Shown here piece by piece: positions 9,143-18,442 of a stretch of 64,000 bases of DNA. Position numbers and translations under genes: made by a program. The DNA lies in NCBI GenBank assembly GCA_016721085.1, contig JADKJI010000014.1, positions 124,001 to 188,000 of the forward strand, written 5' to 3'. Origin of the DNA: Chitinophagaceae bacterium. GTDB lineage: Bacteria; Bacteroidota; Bacteroidia; Chitinophagales; Chitinophagaceae. Numbering within the stretch: the first letter of the stretch is position 1; each line of letters starts with the position of its first letter. The notes beneath the pieces are model-generated. The model was not told the DNA's origin, searched no databases, and was given only the letters and a program-made list of their open reading frames with translations.

Positions 9143-10594
9143 ATGCCGCCAAAGGAACAGTTGCAACGAAAATTAGGAACATGGGCTTGTATTTCCATCG
9201 TTGTAGGTGCTGTAATTGGCAGCAGTATATTCATGAAGCCAGCTACAATGGCTGGACAGTTAGGGTCTCCCTTACTCTTATTGGGGGTTTGGGTTGGGGC
9301 GGGTATCATTTCACTTTTCAGGGGCATGATCAACGCTGAGGTGGGTTCTGTGTTACCTCAAACTGGTGGACAATACATCTATTTCCGGCACATGTATGGT
9401 GATTTTTTTGCATTCCTTTCTGGTTGGGCTGGATTTGTAGTGATTAATACCGCTGCTGTTGCGTCCATTGCATTTGTATTTTCACAATACGCTGAATATT
9501 TTATTTATCTGCCTCGTTTCGATGCGGCTACTGAGCATTCATGGGCTCTCACCATTCCTTTTGTTGGCAAATTGTATCCTTTAGAAAATTTCGGTGTTAA
9601 ATCATTATCTATGGGAGTCATTTTGATAATTACGGCTCTCAATTATATTAGCCTTAAAGCAAGTGGCAGTTTCCAGATTTTCTTTACGGCCTTAAAAGTT
9701 ATTGTTTTGTTTGTGCTTGTTGGGTTGATCTTTTTCTCTGGGAAAGGTAATAGTGCCAATTTTGTAACACCATCTTCAACTATACAATTATCTGGCTGGG
9801 CCCTGGTTGGTGGACTTATAGCCGCCACCTCTGGAGCCCTTGCAGCCTATGATGGTTGGAATAATTTAGGAATGGTAGCTGGTGAAATAAGAAACCCCCA
9901 AAGGAATATCACCAGAGGGTTATTATTCGGATTGGGTATTTGTATACTCTTGTATGTGCTGACCAATCAGGCATTCCTTTATATGCTGAATATAGATGAA
10001 ATGCGACAGTCGCCGCTGGTTGCGTCTACATCACTTGATAAAGTGATGGGAACTGCAGGAGGCGGCTTGATAGCATTATTAGTTATGATTTCCACCTTAG
10101 GTGCTATTAATGGAAACGTACTTCCATGCGCCCGAATCACCTATGCCATGGGAGAGGAGAATCATTTCTTTTCATGGGCAGGTAAAGTGCATCCGAAGTT
10201 CCATACTCCAGGTAATGCTTTATGGCTTCATGCTATTTGGAGTTGTCTCTTTGTTATCACAGGTTCTTTTGATATGCTTACAGACCTGTTTGTTTTCACA
10301 ACCTGGATTTTTTATGGTTTTGCAGGATATGGAATTTTCATTTTGCGAAGAAAGAAACCTGAAGTGCCAAGGGCTTATAAGGTTTGGGGATATCCATGGG
10401 TGCCGATCATATTCATCGCTTTCTCCTTGTTTTATTTCGGTATGACAATTTATACTGATATCAATAATTATATATCGGGAAAATCGCCTGTAATTAACGC
10501 AGCTTTAGGACTTCTTTTAACATTAAGTGGAGTTCCTTTGTATCTTTATCTTAAGAGAAAGAAGCAGCGTTCTGAGCAAGAAAACTCTCTATAA
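9143..10594 (+). CDS. APC superfamily amino acid permease
   Basis: The product has 483 residues with about 12 hydrophobic segments. The N-terminal LGTWACISIVVGAVIGSSIF is the typical first helix of amino acid-polyamine-organocation permeases (unwound GxxIGSxIF motif). A later AYDGWNNLGMVAGEIRNPQ also matches APA-type permeases such as SteT/YfnA. I chose the ATG at 9143 because the conserved protein begins at MPPKEQLQRKLGTW. The frame is open further up to a GTG at 9053, which would add 30 poorly conserved residues, and an AGGAGG lies only 3 nt before that GTG. The amino acid transported cannot be told from the sequence. The next gene follows 21 bp downstream on the same strand. Confidence 0.85.
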   Translation: MPPKEQLQRKLGTWACISIVVGAVIGSSIFMKPATMAGQLGSPLLLLGVWVGAGIISLFRGMINAEVGSVLPQTGGQYIYFRHMYGDFFAFLSGWAGFVVINTAAVASIAFVFSQYAEYFIYLPRFDAATEHSWALTIPFVGKLYPLENFGVKSLSMGVILIITALNYISLKASGSFQIFFTALKVIVLFVLVGLIFFSGKGNSANFVTPSSTIQLSGWALVGGLIAATSGALAAYDGWNNLGMVAGEIRNPQRNITRGLLFGLGICILLYVLTNQAFLYMLNIDEMRQSPLVASTSLDKVMGTAGGGLIALLVMISTLGAINGNVLPCARITYAMGEENHFFSWAGKVHPKFHTPGNALWLHAIWSCLFVITGSFDMLTDLFVFTTWIFYGFAGYGIFILRRKKPEVPRAYKVWGYPWVPIIFIAFSLFYFGMTIYTDINNYISGKSPVINAALGLLLTLSGVPLYLYLKRKKQRSEQENSL

Positions 10595-10615
10595 TATTCT
10601 AAAAAGGTTTTATAT

Positions 10616-11281
10616 ATGATACGGAAATCAATGGCCATTTTCTTACTGTTAATACCATTCCTTTCAAATTCACAAGTATTCATTTCCGATAATGTTACTG
10701 GTAATATATACAGGGAGGCAGCAGATAAATCCGTTGAAGGGTCTCCATTTTTTATTGATGATTGGAGCAAGGGCGTTATTTATATGAAAGATGGATCAAA
10801 GGCTGATAAGTTCTTGCTGAAATTGGATGCTTTGAGAAATGAACTGATTTTTCTTCATGATGGACAGATACTTTCTGTGGTGAATCCAGTTAAGGAATTT
10901 GTGTTGATGCCTTCCGATACCAAGCAATTGCTGTTTCGTTGCGGATTTCCTGCTTTTGAAAGATATGATGAGAACAGTTTTTATCAGGTGTTGCAGGATG
11001 GGCCAACTTCCTTGTTGAAGATGAATCGTAAATCTATTAAGGAATCAACTGCTTTTAACCAGGGACTTAAAAAGGAATATATCCTTAATGAAACATATTA
11101 TATAGTAAAGCCGGGCAGGGCTCCAATCAGAATCAAGAAAGATAAATCCAGTTTACTGGAAGCTCTGGGTGATGGCGATGGAAAATTACCTGCATGGATG
11201 AGTAAGAATGGCAATCGATGCAGGTCGGAAGATGATATGGCAGCGGTAGTAAAGATTTTCAACGAAGGAGGCTATAAATAA
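10616..11281 (+). CDS. Secreted protein of unknown family, paralogue of the 5317-5979 product
   Basis: The product has 221 residues with a signal peptide (MIRKSMAIFLLLIPFLSNSQ). It shares three ordered blocks with the protein at 5317-5979: EGSPFFIDDW, LKLDALRNELIFLHDG and NSFYQVLQDGPTSLLK. The C-terminal tail differs and carries a DGDGKLPAW acidic stretch followed by a helical end (EDDMAAVVKIFNEGGYK). I do not recognise the family. It starts 21 bp after the amino acid permease, so it may be co-transcribed with it. It is convergent, at 2 bp, with the cupin gene. Confidence 0.75.
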   Translation: MIRKSMAIFLLLIPFLSNSQVFISDNVTGNIYREAADKSVEGSPFFIDDWSKGVIYMKDGSKADKFLLKLDALRNELIFLHDGQILSVVNPVKEFVLMPSDTKQLLFRCGFPAFERYDENSFYQVLQDGPTSLLKMNRKSIKESTAFNQGLKKEYILNETYYIVKPGRAPIRIKKDKSSLLEALGDGDGKLPAWMSKNGNRCRSEDDMAAVVKIFNEGGYK

Positions 11282-11283
11282 AA

Positions 11284-11787
11284 TCAAATTCGTGTAAGCT
11301 CGCTAATCAGCTTCTCATGTTCAGGATATAAGTAAGTCAATTCAGTTTTCTTGGCTAATTCGAAATCTTCGAAATCAAATCCGGGCGATACTGTACAGCC
11401 AGAAAGTACGAATTCACCTTTTGCAACTCTTGAAGCGAACCAATTACCTGCTTTAATGATGCATTGAAATGATTCCCCTTTTTCAGCCTCTTTTCCTAAA
11501 AGGTGTCTGATCATTTTTCCATTGGTATCTATTTCGAAAATCTCCAGAGTACCTCCAGTATAATGATGCCAGATTTCATCGCTTTTTATGCGGTGAAAGG
11601 CAGAAAACTGCTCTTTCTTCAAAAGGAAATAAATACTGGTGCTGGAATTTTTTGAGTTATTGAAAGTGATGGGAAGTGAGTCTTTGTTTACAACTATGGG
11701 AGAGCGGTAGATTTCCCTGAAAGCCCCACCTTCAACATGAACACTTAAGTTTAAGTGTTTGATCCAATATGCAGCATCGTATAACAT
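11284..11787 (-). CDS. Cupin domain protein of the DUF985 family
   Basis: The product has 167 residues covering the whole DUF985 domain. Visible blocks: MLYDAAYWIKHLNLSVHVEGGAFREIYRS at the start (split here only by reading), SIYFLLKKEQFSAFHRIKSDEIWHHYTGG, then ASRVAKGEFVLSGCTVSPGFDFEDFELA. These define the single-cupin YML079w-like family. The His residues in FHRI and WHHY are candidate ligands. The biochemical role of the family is unclear; related proteins are discussed as sugar epimerase-like folds. It lies 5 bp downstream of the HU/SPOR gene on the same strand, so the two are probably one transcript. Confidence 0.83.
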   Translation of the reverse strand: MLYDAAYWIKHLNLSVHVEGGAFREIYRSPIVVNKDSLPITFNNSKNSSTSIYFLLKKEQFSAFHRIKSDEIWHHYTGGTLEIFEIDTNGKMIRHLLGKEAEKGESFQCIIKAGNWFASRVAKGEFVLSGCTVSPGFDFEDFELAKKTELTYLYPEHEKLISELTRI

Positions 11788-11792
11788 GGTAA

Positions 11793-12752
11793 TTACAATT
11801 CAATCCTTACTCTCATCTCTTTCCTTCCCCAATACCAGTTATTGAGATTGGTTTTTTCTTTCGTAGTATCCGAAGGCAAGCATTTCTTGATTACATAAAT
11901 CTGGTAGGTAGAAGAATCCTTACTCACCAGATGTACATCTGGTATTGAATTCTTAATCTTGTTATAGTTTGAGTCTGCTATATATCTTTTCGAAGTTGTC
12001 TGTAAGATGAATTTGTAGCTAACCAATGGTGACTGTCCTGAAGTACTATCTGGGAGTACCGGAGTTGCTGGCTTTATTGAATCTTTCGCCAAAGAATCTG
12101 GGAGTATAACCGGTGGTTGTTGCGTATTAGTTGTGTCAGGTTCGGTTTCAGGGTTTGTTACACTTGTAACTATTGTATTATCGGTTTGGTTTACATTTCT
12201 TGCATACAAAAGATACCCTCCCCAAACTACTACTGCTAATCCGAATAATGCACCACCAACAATTAGCAGCTTTCTTAGGTTACCGCCTTGATTAGACTGA
12301 TTGGTATACTCGTTATTATACAGGAACTTCCTGTCGCCATGCTTTGGAGCCGCTTTTTCGGGTTCATGAGATTCAACCCTTTCCATCAATGGTTGGCCAG
12401 CCAGGAAGTCAAGGCCACCGATCTTGTTCTTCTGCAGGGTGCCTATACCTTCCAGAAACAAGGGTTTCCCGATATTCAAGAGGGATTTACAATCCGCCAG
12501 ATAAGATTCCAGATCAGATTCGGCCAGTGGCTTTATCTTGCCTGTTTCTTTCCTGATATAGTCTATGAGGTCAGTATCGGGCTGTAAAATGTTCTTTGGA
12601 GTGAACTGCACATATTGCAGGAATTCAGCGAAATTCTTGTCTTCAGGTTCAGGAATAGCCACCGTTTCAGGTATGGTGAACTGTCCGATGCCCGGAATAT
12701 TTAGTTTCCTGTTCTGGTATAAAAAGCTGGTTAGTAGACCTGATATTTTCAA
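11793..12752 (-). CDS. Envelope protein with HU-CCDC81-like N-terminus, one membrane helix and SPOR-like C-terminus
   Basis: The product has 319 residues. The N-terminus (ISGLLTSFLYQNRKLNIPGIGQF, about residues 1-70) resembles the prokaryotic HU-CCDC81 domain found in Bacteroidota. A second related segment follows to about 130 (LADCKSLLNIGKPLFLEGIGTL). A single membrane helix lies near residues 163-184 (LLIVGGALFGLAVVVWGG). A Thr/Pro/Asp-rich linker leads to a C-terminal module (YKFILQTTSKRYIADSNYNK) resembling SPOR-type peptidoglycan-binding folds. This layout suggests a cytoplasmic DNA-binding or polymer-binding domain tethered to the cell wall, perhaps around division. That is inference. 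It probably forms an operon with the cupin gene. Confidence 0.7.
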   Translation of the reverse strand: MKISGLLTSFLYQNRKLNIPGIGQFTIPETVAIPEPEDKNFAEFLQYVQFTPKNILQPDTDLIDYIRKETGKIKPLAESDLESYLADCKSLLNIGKPLFLEGIGTLQKNKIGGLDFLAGQPLMERVESHEPEKAAPKHGDRKFLYNNEYTNQSNQGGNLRKLLIVGGALFGLAVVVWGGYLLYARNVNQTDNTIVTSVTNPETEPDTTNTQQPPVILPDSLAKDSIKPATPVLPDSTSGQSPLVSYKFILQTTSKRYIADSNYNKIKNSIPDVHLVSKDSSTYQIYVIKKCLPSDTTKEKTNLNNWYWGRKEMRVRIEL

Positions 12753-12849
12753 GATGAGATGGATTTAGACACAATTTAATGATTATTAACAAACGAAGCC
12801 TTTAGGATATTATTTTTGTGAGTCTAATCAAGTCATTAAAATTCAAGCA

Positions 12850-13182
12850 ATGCTAAGTGAAAGAGAGCGGGTTTTTATGGAATATTGGGAGGCCAATAAG
12901 GAAAAGGAAAGGAAGACTTTCCGTCAGTTATTAATCGGCATTCCGGTAGGCCTATTATTTGCCGTACCTGTTCTGGTGGCCTTATTTTCGGGTCGGTTCT
13001 GGTATAAAAGGGCCGAAGCGGAGGCAAATTCGGAAACAAGTCCTGTTGTGATTATTGTGGCAATACTCCTGATTGCGGGGTTTGTAGCCATTTTCTACAA
13101 AAAGCATCAATGGGATATGAAAGAGCAGCAGTTTCAGGAAATAAAAGCCAGGGAAGAAGCCCGAAAAGCAAGAGAGTCCTGA
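12850..13182 (+). CDS. Small two-helix membrane protein
   Basis: The product has 110 residues. An N-terminal charged helix (SERERVFMEYWEANKEKER) is followed by two membrane segments at about 25-47 and 62-82. The C-terminal tail is highly charged and coiled-coil-like (WDMKEQQFQEIKAREEARK). I do not recognise a named family; short proteins of this plan are common in Chitinophagaceae. A -7 box TATTTTTG lies at 12811-12818, some 30 nt before the ATG, which supports the start. It is divergent from the HU/SPOR gene. Confidence 0.7.
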   Translation: MLSERERVFMEYWEANKEKERKTFRQLLIGIPVGLLFAVPVLVALFSGRFWYKRAEAEANSETSPVVIIVAILLIAGFVAIFYKKHQWDMKEQQFQEIKAREEARKARES

Positions 13183-13245
13183 TGCAGCATTAGGAGAGGC
13201 TATGATGTCTTGGAGACAATGTTTATCTTTACAAAAATTTTGAAT

Positions 13246-13737
13246 ATGAGGCTTTTAAGTGCTGTTTTGTTGTTTTTGAGTGTTTTTGCTACGAGTTGTA
13301 TCAAAAGTGATACTGGATGTTCTTACAAATTGGCCAATAAAGTGGCACCATCGAGTGAAGAACAAGCTGTTTTGAATTATATCACAACAAACAGCATTAC
13401 TGCTACCAAGCACGGTAGTAATATGTATTATGAGATATTGAATCCAGGGTCGGGTTCTTCTCCAACACTTTGCTCCAGCGTACTGATAAAATATTCTGGC
13501 AAATTGACCAACGGAACTGTTTTTGATTCTCAAAACAGTGCAGTATTCGTTCTGGGATCACTTATTGAAGGATGGAAAATAGGAGTGCCACTCGTTAAGA
13601 AAGGTGGCCAGATCCGTCTATATATCCCTCCAACACTAGGTTATGGTACCACAGATGTAAAGGATGGTAACGGAAATATTATCATCCCAGGTGGTTCCGT
13701 TTTGATTTTCGATATTACTCTTACCGATTTTCAATAA
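13246..13737 (+). CDS. FKBP-type peptidyl-prolyl cis-trans isomerase, lipoprotein
   Basis: The product has 163 residues from the ATG at 13246. It begins MRLLSAVLLFLSVFATSC, a lipoprotein signal with Cys at the lipobox, so it is anchored in the envelope. The C-terminal FKBP domain is complete: VLIKYSGKLTNGTVFDS, the binding-pocket strand LGSLIEGWKIGVPLVKKGG, then LYIPPTLGYG and PGGSVLIFDITL. The upstream ATG at 13210 would add 12 residues before the signal and overlaps a likely -7 box (TATCTTTA at 13224-13231), so I prefer 13246. The role is folding of exported proteins. Confidence 0.87.
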   Translation: MRLLSAVLLFLSVFATSCIKSDTGCSYKLANKVAPSSEEQAVLNYITTNSITATKHGSNMYYEILNPGSGSSPTLCSSVLIKYSGKLTNGTVFDSQNSAVFVLGSLIEGWKIGVPLVKKGGQIRLYIPPTLGYGTTDVKDGNGNIIIPGGSVLIFDITLTDFQ

Positions 13738-13796
13738 CTGTTTGCTAAATAAAAGCATAGCTATTTTTAAGCTACTTTTGTTCAAATCTTCAGGTC

Positions 13797-15223
13797 TTGC
13801 CACACGAAGCCATTTCGGTATTTGACATATTTAAGATTGGCGTAGGCCCATCCAGTTCTCATACATTAGGACCCTGGAGGGCCGCTCAACGTTTTTCGGA
13901 GAGCCTGGATAAGCGTGGCATTCTTTCGCAAGTTGTTTCCATTAGAGTTTTGCTTTATGGTTCCCTTGCTAAAACTGGTGTAGGGCATGGTACCGATATA
14001 GCTGTACAGCTTGGATTGGCATCACTCGACCCTGTAACAATCGAAGTCAACAGTATTACTCACCGTATTGAGGATATCAAAAAAATGCAGAGGATTTTGC
14101 TTCATGGAAAACATGAAGTGGTCTTTAATCCTCAGGAAGATATCGAATTCTTTTTTTCAGAATCATTACCATTTCACCCCAATGCTTTAAGTTTTTTAGT
14201 TACCCTTCAGAATGGAGAAGCAATTGCTGAAACGTATTATTCTATAGGTGGTGGCTTTGTAATTAAAGAAGGAGAAACAAGCAATTCGCTACAGGAAGTA
14301 CAGTTGCCATTTCCTATCGATAAGGCGGAGGATCTATTACATTGGTGCCGAACAACAGGACTAAGCATAAGTGAGGTGGTAATGGAGAATGAGCATTCGT
14401 GGAGAACGGAGGATGAAACAAGAAAGGGGATGTTACACATTTGGCAGGTGATGAAGGATTGTATTTTCAGGGGCTGTCATACCGATGGGATTTTGCCAGG
14501 TGGCTTGCAAGTGACCAGACGGGCTTCCGATTTAAATAAGAAATTACTTCAGGAAGACCTTATACTGATTACGATAGTTGGATAAAAGCCATTAAGGATG
14601 GGGGAAACGGGTTCCAATATACGCTGGATTGGGTGAGCTGTTTTGCTTTAGCTGTAAATGAGGAGAACGCCTCTTTTGGCAGAGTAGTTACCGCTCCAAC
14701 TAATGGGGCAGCAGGGGTTATTCCCGCTGTTCTGCATTATTTTGTCGCATTTTGTGATGGGGATAATGAAGAAAAGATCTTGCAATTCATGTTAACAGCT
14801 GCTGAAGCAGGAAGCATATTCAAAAAAGGAGCCACCATCTCGGCAGCTATGGGTGGGTGTCAGGCAGAAATCGGCGTTTCATCAGCAATGGCAGCTGCAG
14901 GGCTCACAGAGGCCCTTGGAGGATCGCAAAGACAAGCCTTGATGGCAGCCGAGATAGCAATGGAACATCATTTAGGATTGACCTGTGACCCTATTGGGGG
15001 ACTGGTTCAAATACCCTGCATAGAGAGGAACACGATGGGAGCCATAAAAGCCATTACCGCCTCTCAACTAGCCCTCCAAAGCACTCCAGATTTTGCCAAA
15101 GTATCGCTTGATACCGTTATTAAAACCATGTGGGATACCGCAAGGGATATGAGTTTTAAGTATAAAGAAACCTCAGAAGGTGGACTTGCAATGCACATAC
15201 CGATAAGTCTACCTGAATGTTAA
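13797..15223 (+). CDS. sdaA: L-serine ammonia-lyase (iron-sulfur, single chain), one frameshift
   Basis: It converts L-serine to pyruvate and ammonia in the cytoplasm. From a TTG start (MPHEAISVFDIFKIGVGPSSSHT) the beta domain reaches about residue 150. The alpha domain has APTNGAAGVIPAVLHYF, GCQAEIGVSSAMAA and LTCDPIGGLVQIPC, whose cysteines hold the 4Fe-4S cluster. The frame breaks at 14560-14561: one missing T (TT instead of TTT) turns the expected LYTDYDSW into a stop at 14585. Correction gives about 475 residues, the normal single-chain length. A -7 box TACTTTTG at 13773-13780 supports the TTG start. It is intact apart from this one base. Confidence 0.9.
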
Positions 15224-15315
15224 GAAACCTCTAACATTTTTTCATAATATTTTCGCCAACTTTGCACAACTTTTTACTGACCGTTTTGTTAAAGGTTGGC
15301 AACAAAGAGTAGGTT

Positions 15316-15338
15316 CAAACATTCGACAGGAATGTTTG
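15316..15338. promoter_or_regulatory. Palindrome in the leader of the export operon
   Basis: CAAACATTC-GACAG-GAATGTTTG is a perfect 9-bp inverted repeat lying 52 bp before the ATG of the ABC gene. It could be an operator or a leader hairpin; there is no T tract, so it is not a terminator. Confidence 0.4.
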
Positions 15339-15389
15339 CAGTTTTAGTAACTTTCTTTGAATTAACCCATTTTTAATTTATCAATTGGC

Positions 15390-17054
15390 ATGAAAACCCA
15401 AGCAATCAAGCGTATTCTGGATATTCTAAGGTTCGAGAAAAAGGAGATTTCTGCTATTTATTTCTATGCCATTTTTAGCGGGTTAGTTCAATTATCACTC
15501 CCCCTCGGTATTCAATCAATTATCAGTTTTGTAGTAGGTGGTGCCATCTCCACTTCATTGGTGCTTTTGATAATTTTTGTTGTAGCTGGGGTCTTTATTA
15601 CCGGATTGCTGCAAGTGAACCAGATGAAGATTATTGAGAAGATACAACAGCAACTTTTTGTGCGGTATTCTTTCCTCTATTCATATAACCTTCCCAAGCT
15701 GAACCTGAGCAGCGTAGATAGGTATTATCTACCTGAACTGGTGAACCGATTTTTTGACACTGTATCCCTTCAGAAAAGCCTGGCGAAACTGATGCTTGAT
15801 ATTCCTCTGGCCACAATACAGATACTTTTTGGCCTTATACTTCTTTCCTTTTACCATCCGGTATTCATATTTTTCGGTATATCGCTATTGCTGATTGTTT
15901 TCCTCATTTTGCGTTTTACCAGCAATAAGGGATTAGAGACCAGTATTGAAGAAAGTAATTATAAGTACCAAGTGGCTGGATGGTTGCAGGAAATGGCGAG
16001 AGTAATCTCTTCTTTCAAATTCTCGAGTAGTTCAAATCTTCATCTTTACAAAACAGATGAACAGGTTAATGGGTATCTGAAAGCTAGAACAAGCCATTTT
16101 AAAATTCTCTTATTACAATATTGGAGCCTTATAGCATTCAAGGTACTGATAACTGCAGCCATGCTTATAGTGGGAACTTTTCTGTTGCTGGATCAGCAAT
16201 TGAATATCGGTCAGTTCATAGCTGCAGAAATCGTAATCATAACAGTTATGAGTGCAGTAGAAAAGCTTGTAAACAACCTGGATAAAGTTTATGATGTACT
16301 CACATCTGTTGAGAAGCTTGGTCATTTGACCGATAAGCCATTGGAAGAATCAGGAGATTATATTCCCGAGACAGACACATCGATGGGTATGCGTTTGCAG
16401 GTGAATAACCTGAATTTTGGATATGATAAGAATAGAAATGTTCTTCAAAACCTATCCTTTGAAGTAAAAGCTGGTGAAAAAATATGTATCAGTGGAAATT
16501 ATGGTTCTGGTAAATCCACTTTGCTGAAAGTATTGACTGGAACTTACCAGCCTTACGAAGGTGTAATTACATTCGATGGCATTTCGCTTCCCAATTATAA
16601 TAAGGAATTGCTGAGGCTGCAAACGGGTATTTTGTTTGATTCCCTTGATATTTTCGAAGGAACCCTTTTGGAAAACATAACAATGGGAAGAGAGGATATA
16701 TCCGTTAAATATGTGATGGAAATGGCAGCAAGAGTTGGATTAAAAGATTTCATCGAATCTCTGCCTGAAGGTTTTGCCCTTCAATTGCATCCAACAGGAA
16801 AAAGACTTCCAGGGAAAATTGTAACAAAAATCCTATTACTAAGAGCGCTTGTGGGTAAACCCAGATTGCTGTTATTGGAGGAACCTTTCCTTGGATTGGA
16901 AGAGAAATATGTACAGCAGGTGCAGGATCTGCTGATAAAAGATTTGAAAACTACTACCGTGATTGTTGTAACCAATGATAAGTCTTTTGCTGTGAAATGT
17001 GATAAAGTAGTTGTCCTTGAAAATGGAGTTGTGGTATCTGATAGCCATCTTTAA
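15390..17054 (+). CDS. Type I secretion-like ABC exporter with degenerate nucleotide-binding domain
   Basis: The product has 554 residues. An N-terminal membrane domain with five or six helices (to about 300) is fused to an ABC domain (335-554). Walker A is canonical (GNYGSGKST). Other catalytic motifs are not: the Q-loop reads GILFDSLDIF, the signature is RLPGKI instead of LSGGQ, Walker B ends LLLLEEP, and the switch histidine is Asn (VTNDKS). There is no C39 peptidase domain. It is followed after 18 bp by an HlyD gene and then a TolC gene, so it is the inner-membrane part of a three-piece exporter, but ATP turnover may be weak or need a partner. The start ATG is in good context. Confidence 0.82.
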   Translation: MKTQAIKRILDILRFEKKEISAIYFYAIFSGLVQLSLPLGIQSIISFVVGGAISTSLVLLIIFVVAGVFITGLLQVNQMKIIEKIQQQLFVRYSFLYSYNLPKLNLSSVDRYYLPELVNRFFDTVSLQKSLAKLMLDIPLATIQILFGLILLSFYHPVFIFFGISLLLIVFLILRFTSNKGLETSIEESNYKYQVAGWLQEMARVISSFKFSSSSNLHLYKTDEQVNGYLKARTSHFKILLLQYWSLIAFKVLITAAMLIVGTFLLLDQQLNIGQFIAAEIVIITVMSAVEKLVNNLDKVYDVLTSVEKLGHLTDKPLEESGDYIPETDTSMGMRLQVNNLNFGYDKNRNVLQNLSFEVKAGEKICISGNYGSGKSTLLKVLTGTYQPYEGVITFDGISLPNYNKELLRLQTGILFDSLDIFEGTLLENITMGREDISVKYVMEMAARVGLKDFIESLPEGFALQLHPTGKRLPGKIVTKILLLRALVGKPRLLLLEEPFLGLEEKYVQQVQDLLIKDLKTTTVIVVTNDKSFAVKCDKVVVLENGVVVSDSHL

Positions 17055-17072
17055 TTTGAAAAATTCTGGAAA

Positions 17073-18422
17073 ATGCAAGGAGTTAAAAATACTATTGAAA
17101 AAGCAACTGATAATATTACAAGATTTAAATCTTTTGATTCTGTATATGGTGTTGCACGTGTTTCAAAAATCAAATATTGGTTTTGGGGAATAATTACTGT
17201 GCTAATGCTTATCCTTTTCCTGCCATGGACACAAAATATCAGGGCGCGGGGTAAAGTGACCACATTGAGACAAGAGGAGAGACCCCAGGAGCTTAATACT
17301 ATTATTGGAGGAAGGATTACAAAATGGTTTGTGAAAGAAGGTGATTTTGTAAAAAAGGGAGATACTATTTTGCAACTTGCTGAAATAAAAGATGACTATC
17401 TGGATCCAGCATTATTACAAAGAACAAGGGAACAGTTAGATGCAAAGAAAGATGCGGTAAGTGGTTATAAAGGTAAGGTTGGTACAGTAGCACAGCAAAT
17501 TGACGCATTACAACAAGCAAGAGATCTGAAGATAAGTGAACTTAATAATAAGTTGTCGCAACAGTTATTAAAGATTCAAGGGGATAGTAATGATTTGCAG
17601 GCAGCATCGAATGACCTTAAAATTAAGCTGGAGCAATACAAGCGACAGAAAAATTTGTATGATGCTGGGTTAGCTTCCCTGGTTCAATTGGAGCAACGCA
17701 ATCAAGCTGTTCAGGATGCTACTGCAAAAAAGACAAGTGCTTCTGTTAAACTATCAAATGCGCAACAAGAGTATTTGCGTATTAAATTAGAATTGAATGG
17801 CGAGCAGCAACAGTATCTGGAAAAGATATCAAAAGCTGAGGGTGACCGTTTTCAATCCCTTTCTCAAATTGCAACAAGCGAAGGGGAAATATCAAAACTG
17901 GAGAACCAGTATATGAATTACAATATCCGTAGCGGGCAGTATTATGTAAAAGCTCCGCAAGATGGACAGATTGTACAGGCCCGTAAATCCGGTTTGAATG
18001 AAATTGTAAAGGAAGGAGAAAAACTGGTAGAGATTATTCCTACTAATCAGCAATATGCGGTGGAGCTCTTTGTGAAGCCAGTTGACTTACCATTAGTGGC
18101 AAATGGCCAGAAAGTAAGGTTCTTGTTTGATGGCTTTCCTGCTATAGTATTCAGTGGATGGCCTACTGCTTCATACGGTACTTTTACGGGTAATGTTGTA
18201 GCAGTAGAGACTTCTGTTAGTGAAAACGGATTGTTCAGGTTATTAGTTACAGAGGCAGAAGGGGAGAAGCCCTGGCCAAAAGAACTTCGAATGGGTACGG
18301 GTGCTGCTGGATTTGCCTTATTGAAGGATGTTCCACTTTGGTATGAATTATGGCGTAATATCAATGGGTTTCCTCCAGACTATTATAAGCCGAAAAATAA
18401 ACCAGAAACAACAAAAAAATAA
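17073..18422 (+). CDS. HlyD family periplasmic adaptor
   Basis: The product has 449 residues with one membrane helix near 30-52 (YWFWGIITVLMLILFLPWT), then a lipoyl-like half motif (ITKWFVKEGDFVKKGDTIL). A long coiled coil (about 110-290) leads to the second lipoyl half (YYVKAPQDGQIVQARKSG) and a beta-barrel end. This is the membrane fusion protein of a type I-like exporter, linking the ABC protein upstream (18-bp gap) to the TolC protein downstream (20-bp gap). The frame is intact and the length is normal. Confidence 0.88.
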   Translation: MQGVKNTIEKATDNITRFKSFDSVYGVARVSKIKYWFWGIITVLMLILFLPWTQNIRARGKVTTLRQEERPQELNTIIGGRITKWFVKEGDFVKKGDTILQLAEIKDDYLDPALLQRTREQLDAKKDAVSGYKGKVGTVAQQIDALQQARDLKISELNNKLSQQLLKIQGDSNDLQAASNDLKIKLEQYKRQKNLYDAGLASLVQLEQRNQAVQDATAKKTSASVKLSNAQQEYLRIKLELNGEQQQYLEKISKAEGDRFQSLSQIATSEGEISKLENQYMNYNIRSGQYYVKAPQDGQIVQARKSGLNEIVKEGEKLVEIIPTNQQYAVELFVKPVDLPLVANGQKVRFLFDGFPAIVFSGWPTASYGTFTGNVVAVETSVSENGLFRLLVTEAEGEKPWPKELRMGTGAAGFALLKDVPLWYELWRNINGFPPDYYKPKNKPETTKK

Positions 18423-18442
18423 AACGCGTTAGCTCAAATATT

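Noticed and set aside
13797..15223. Two-subunit serine dehydratase (separate beta and alpha genes)
   Set aside because: The two frames join in one continuous conserved block (DYDSW...DWVSCFAL) after a one-base fix, so this is a single-chain enzyme with an error.
15316..15338. Terminator before the export operon
   Set aside because: The palindrome has no T tract and lies in the leader of the gene; it was kept only as a possible operator.
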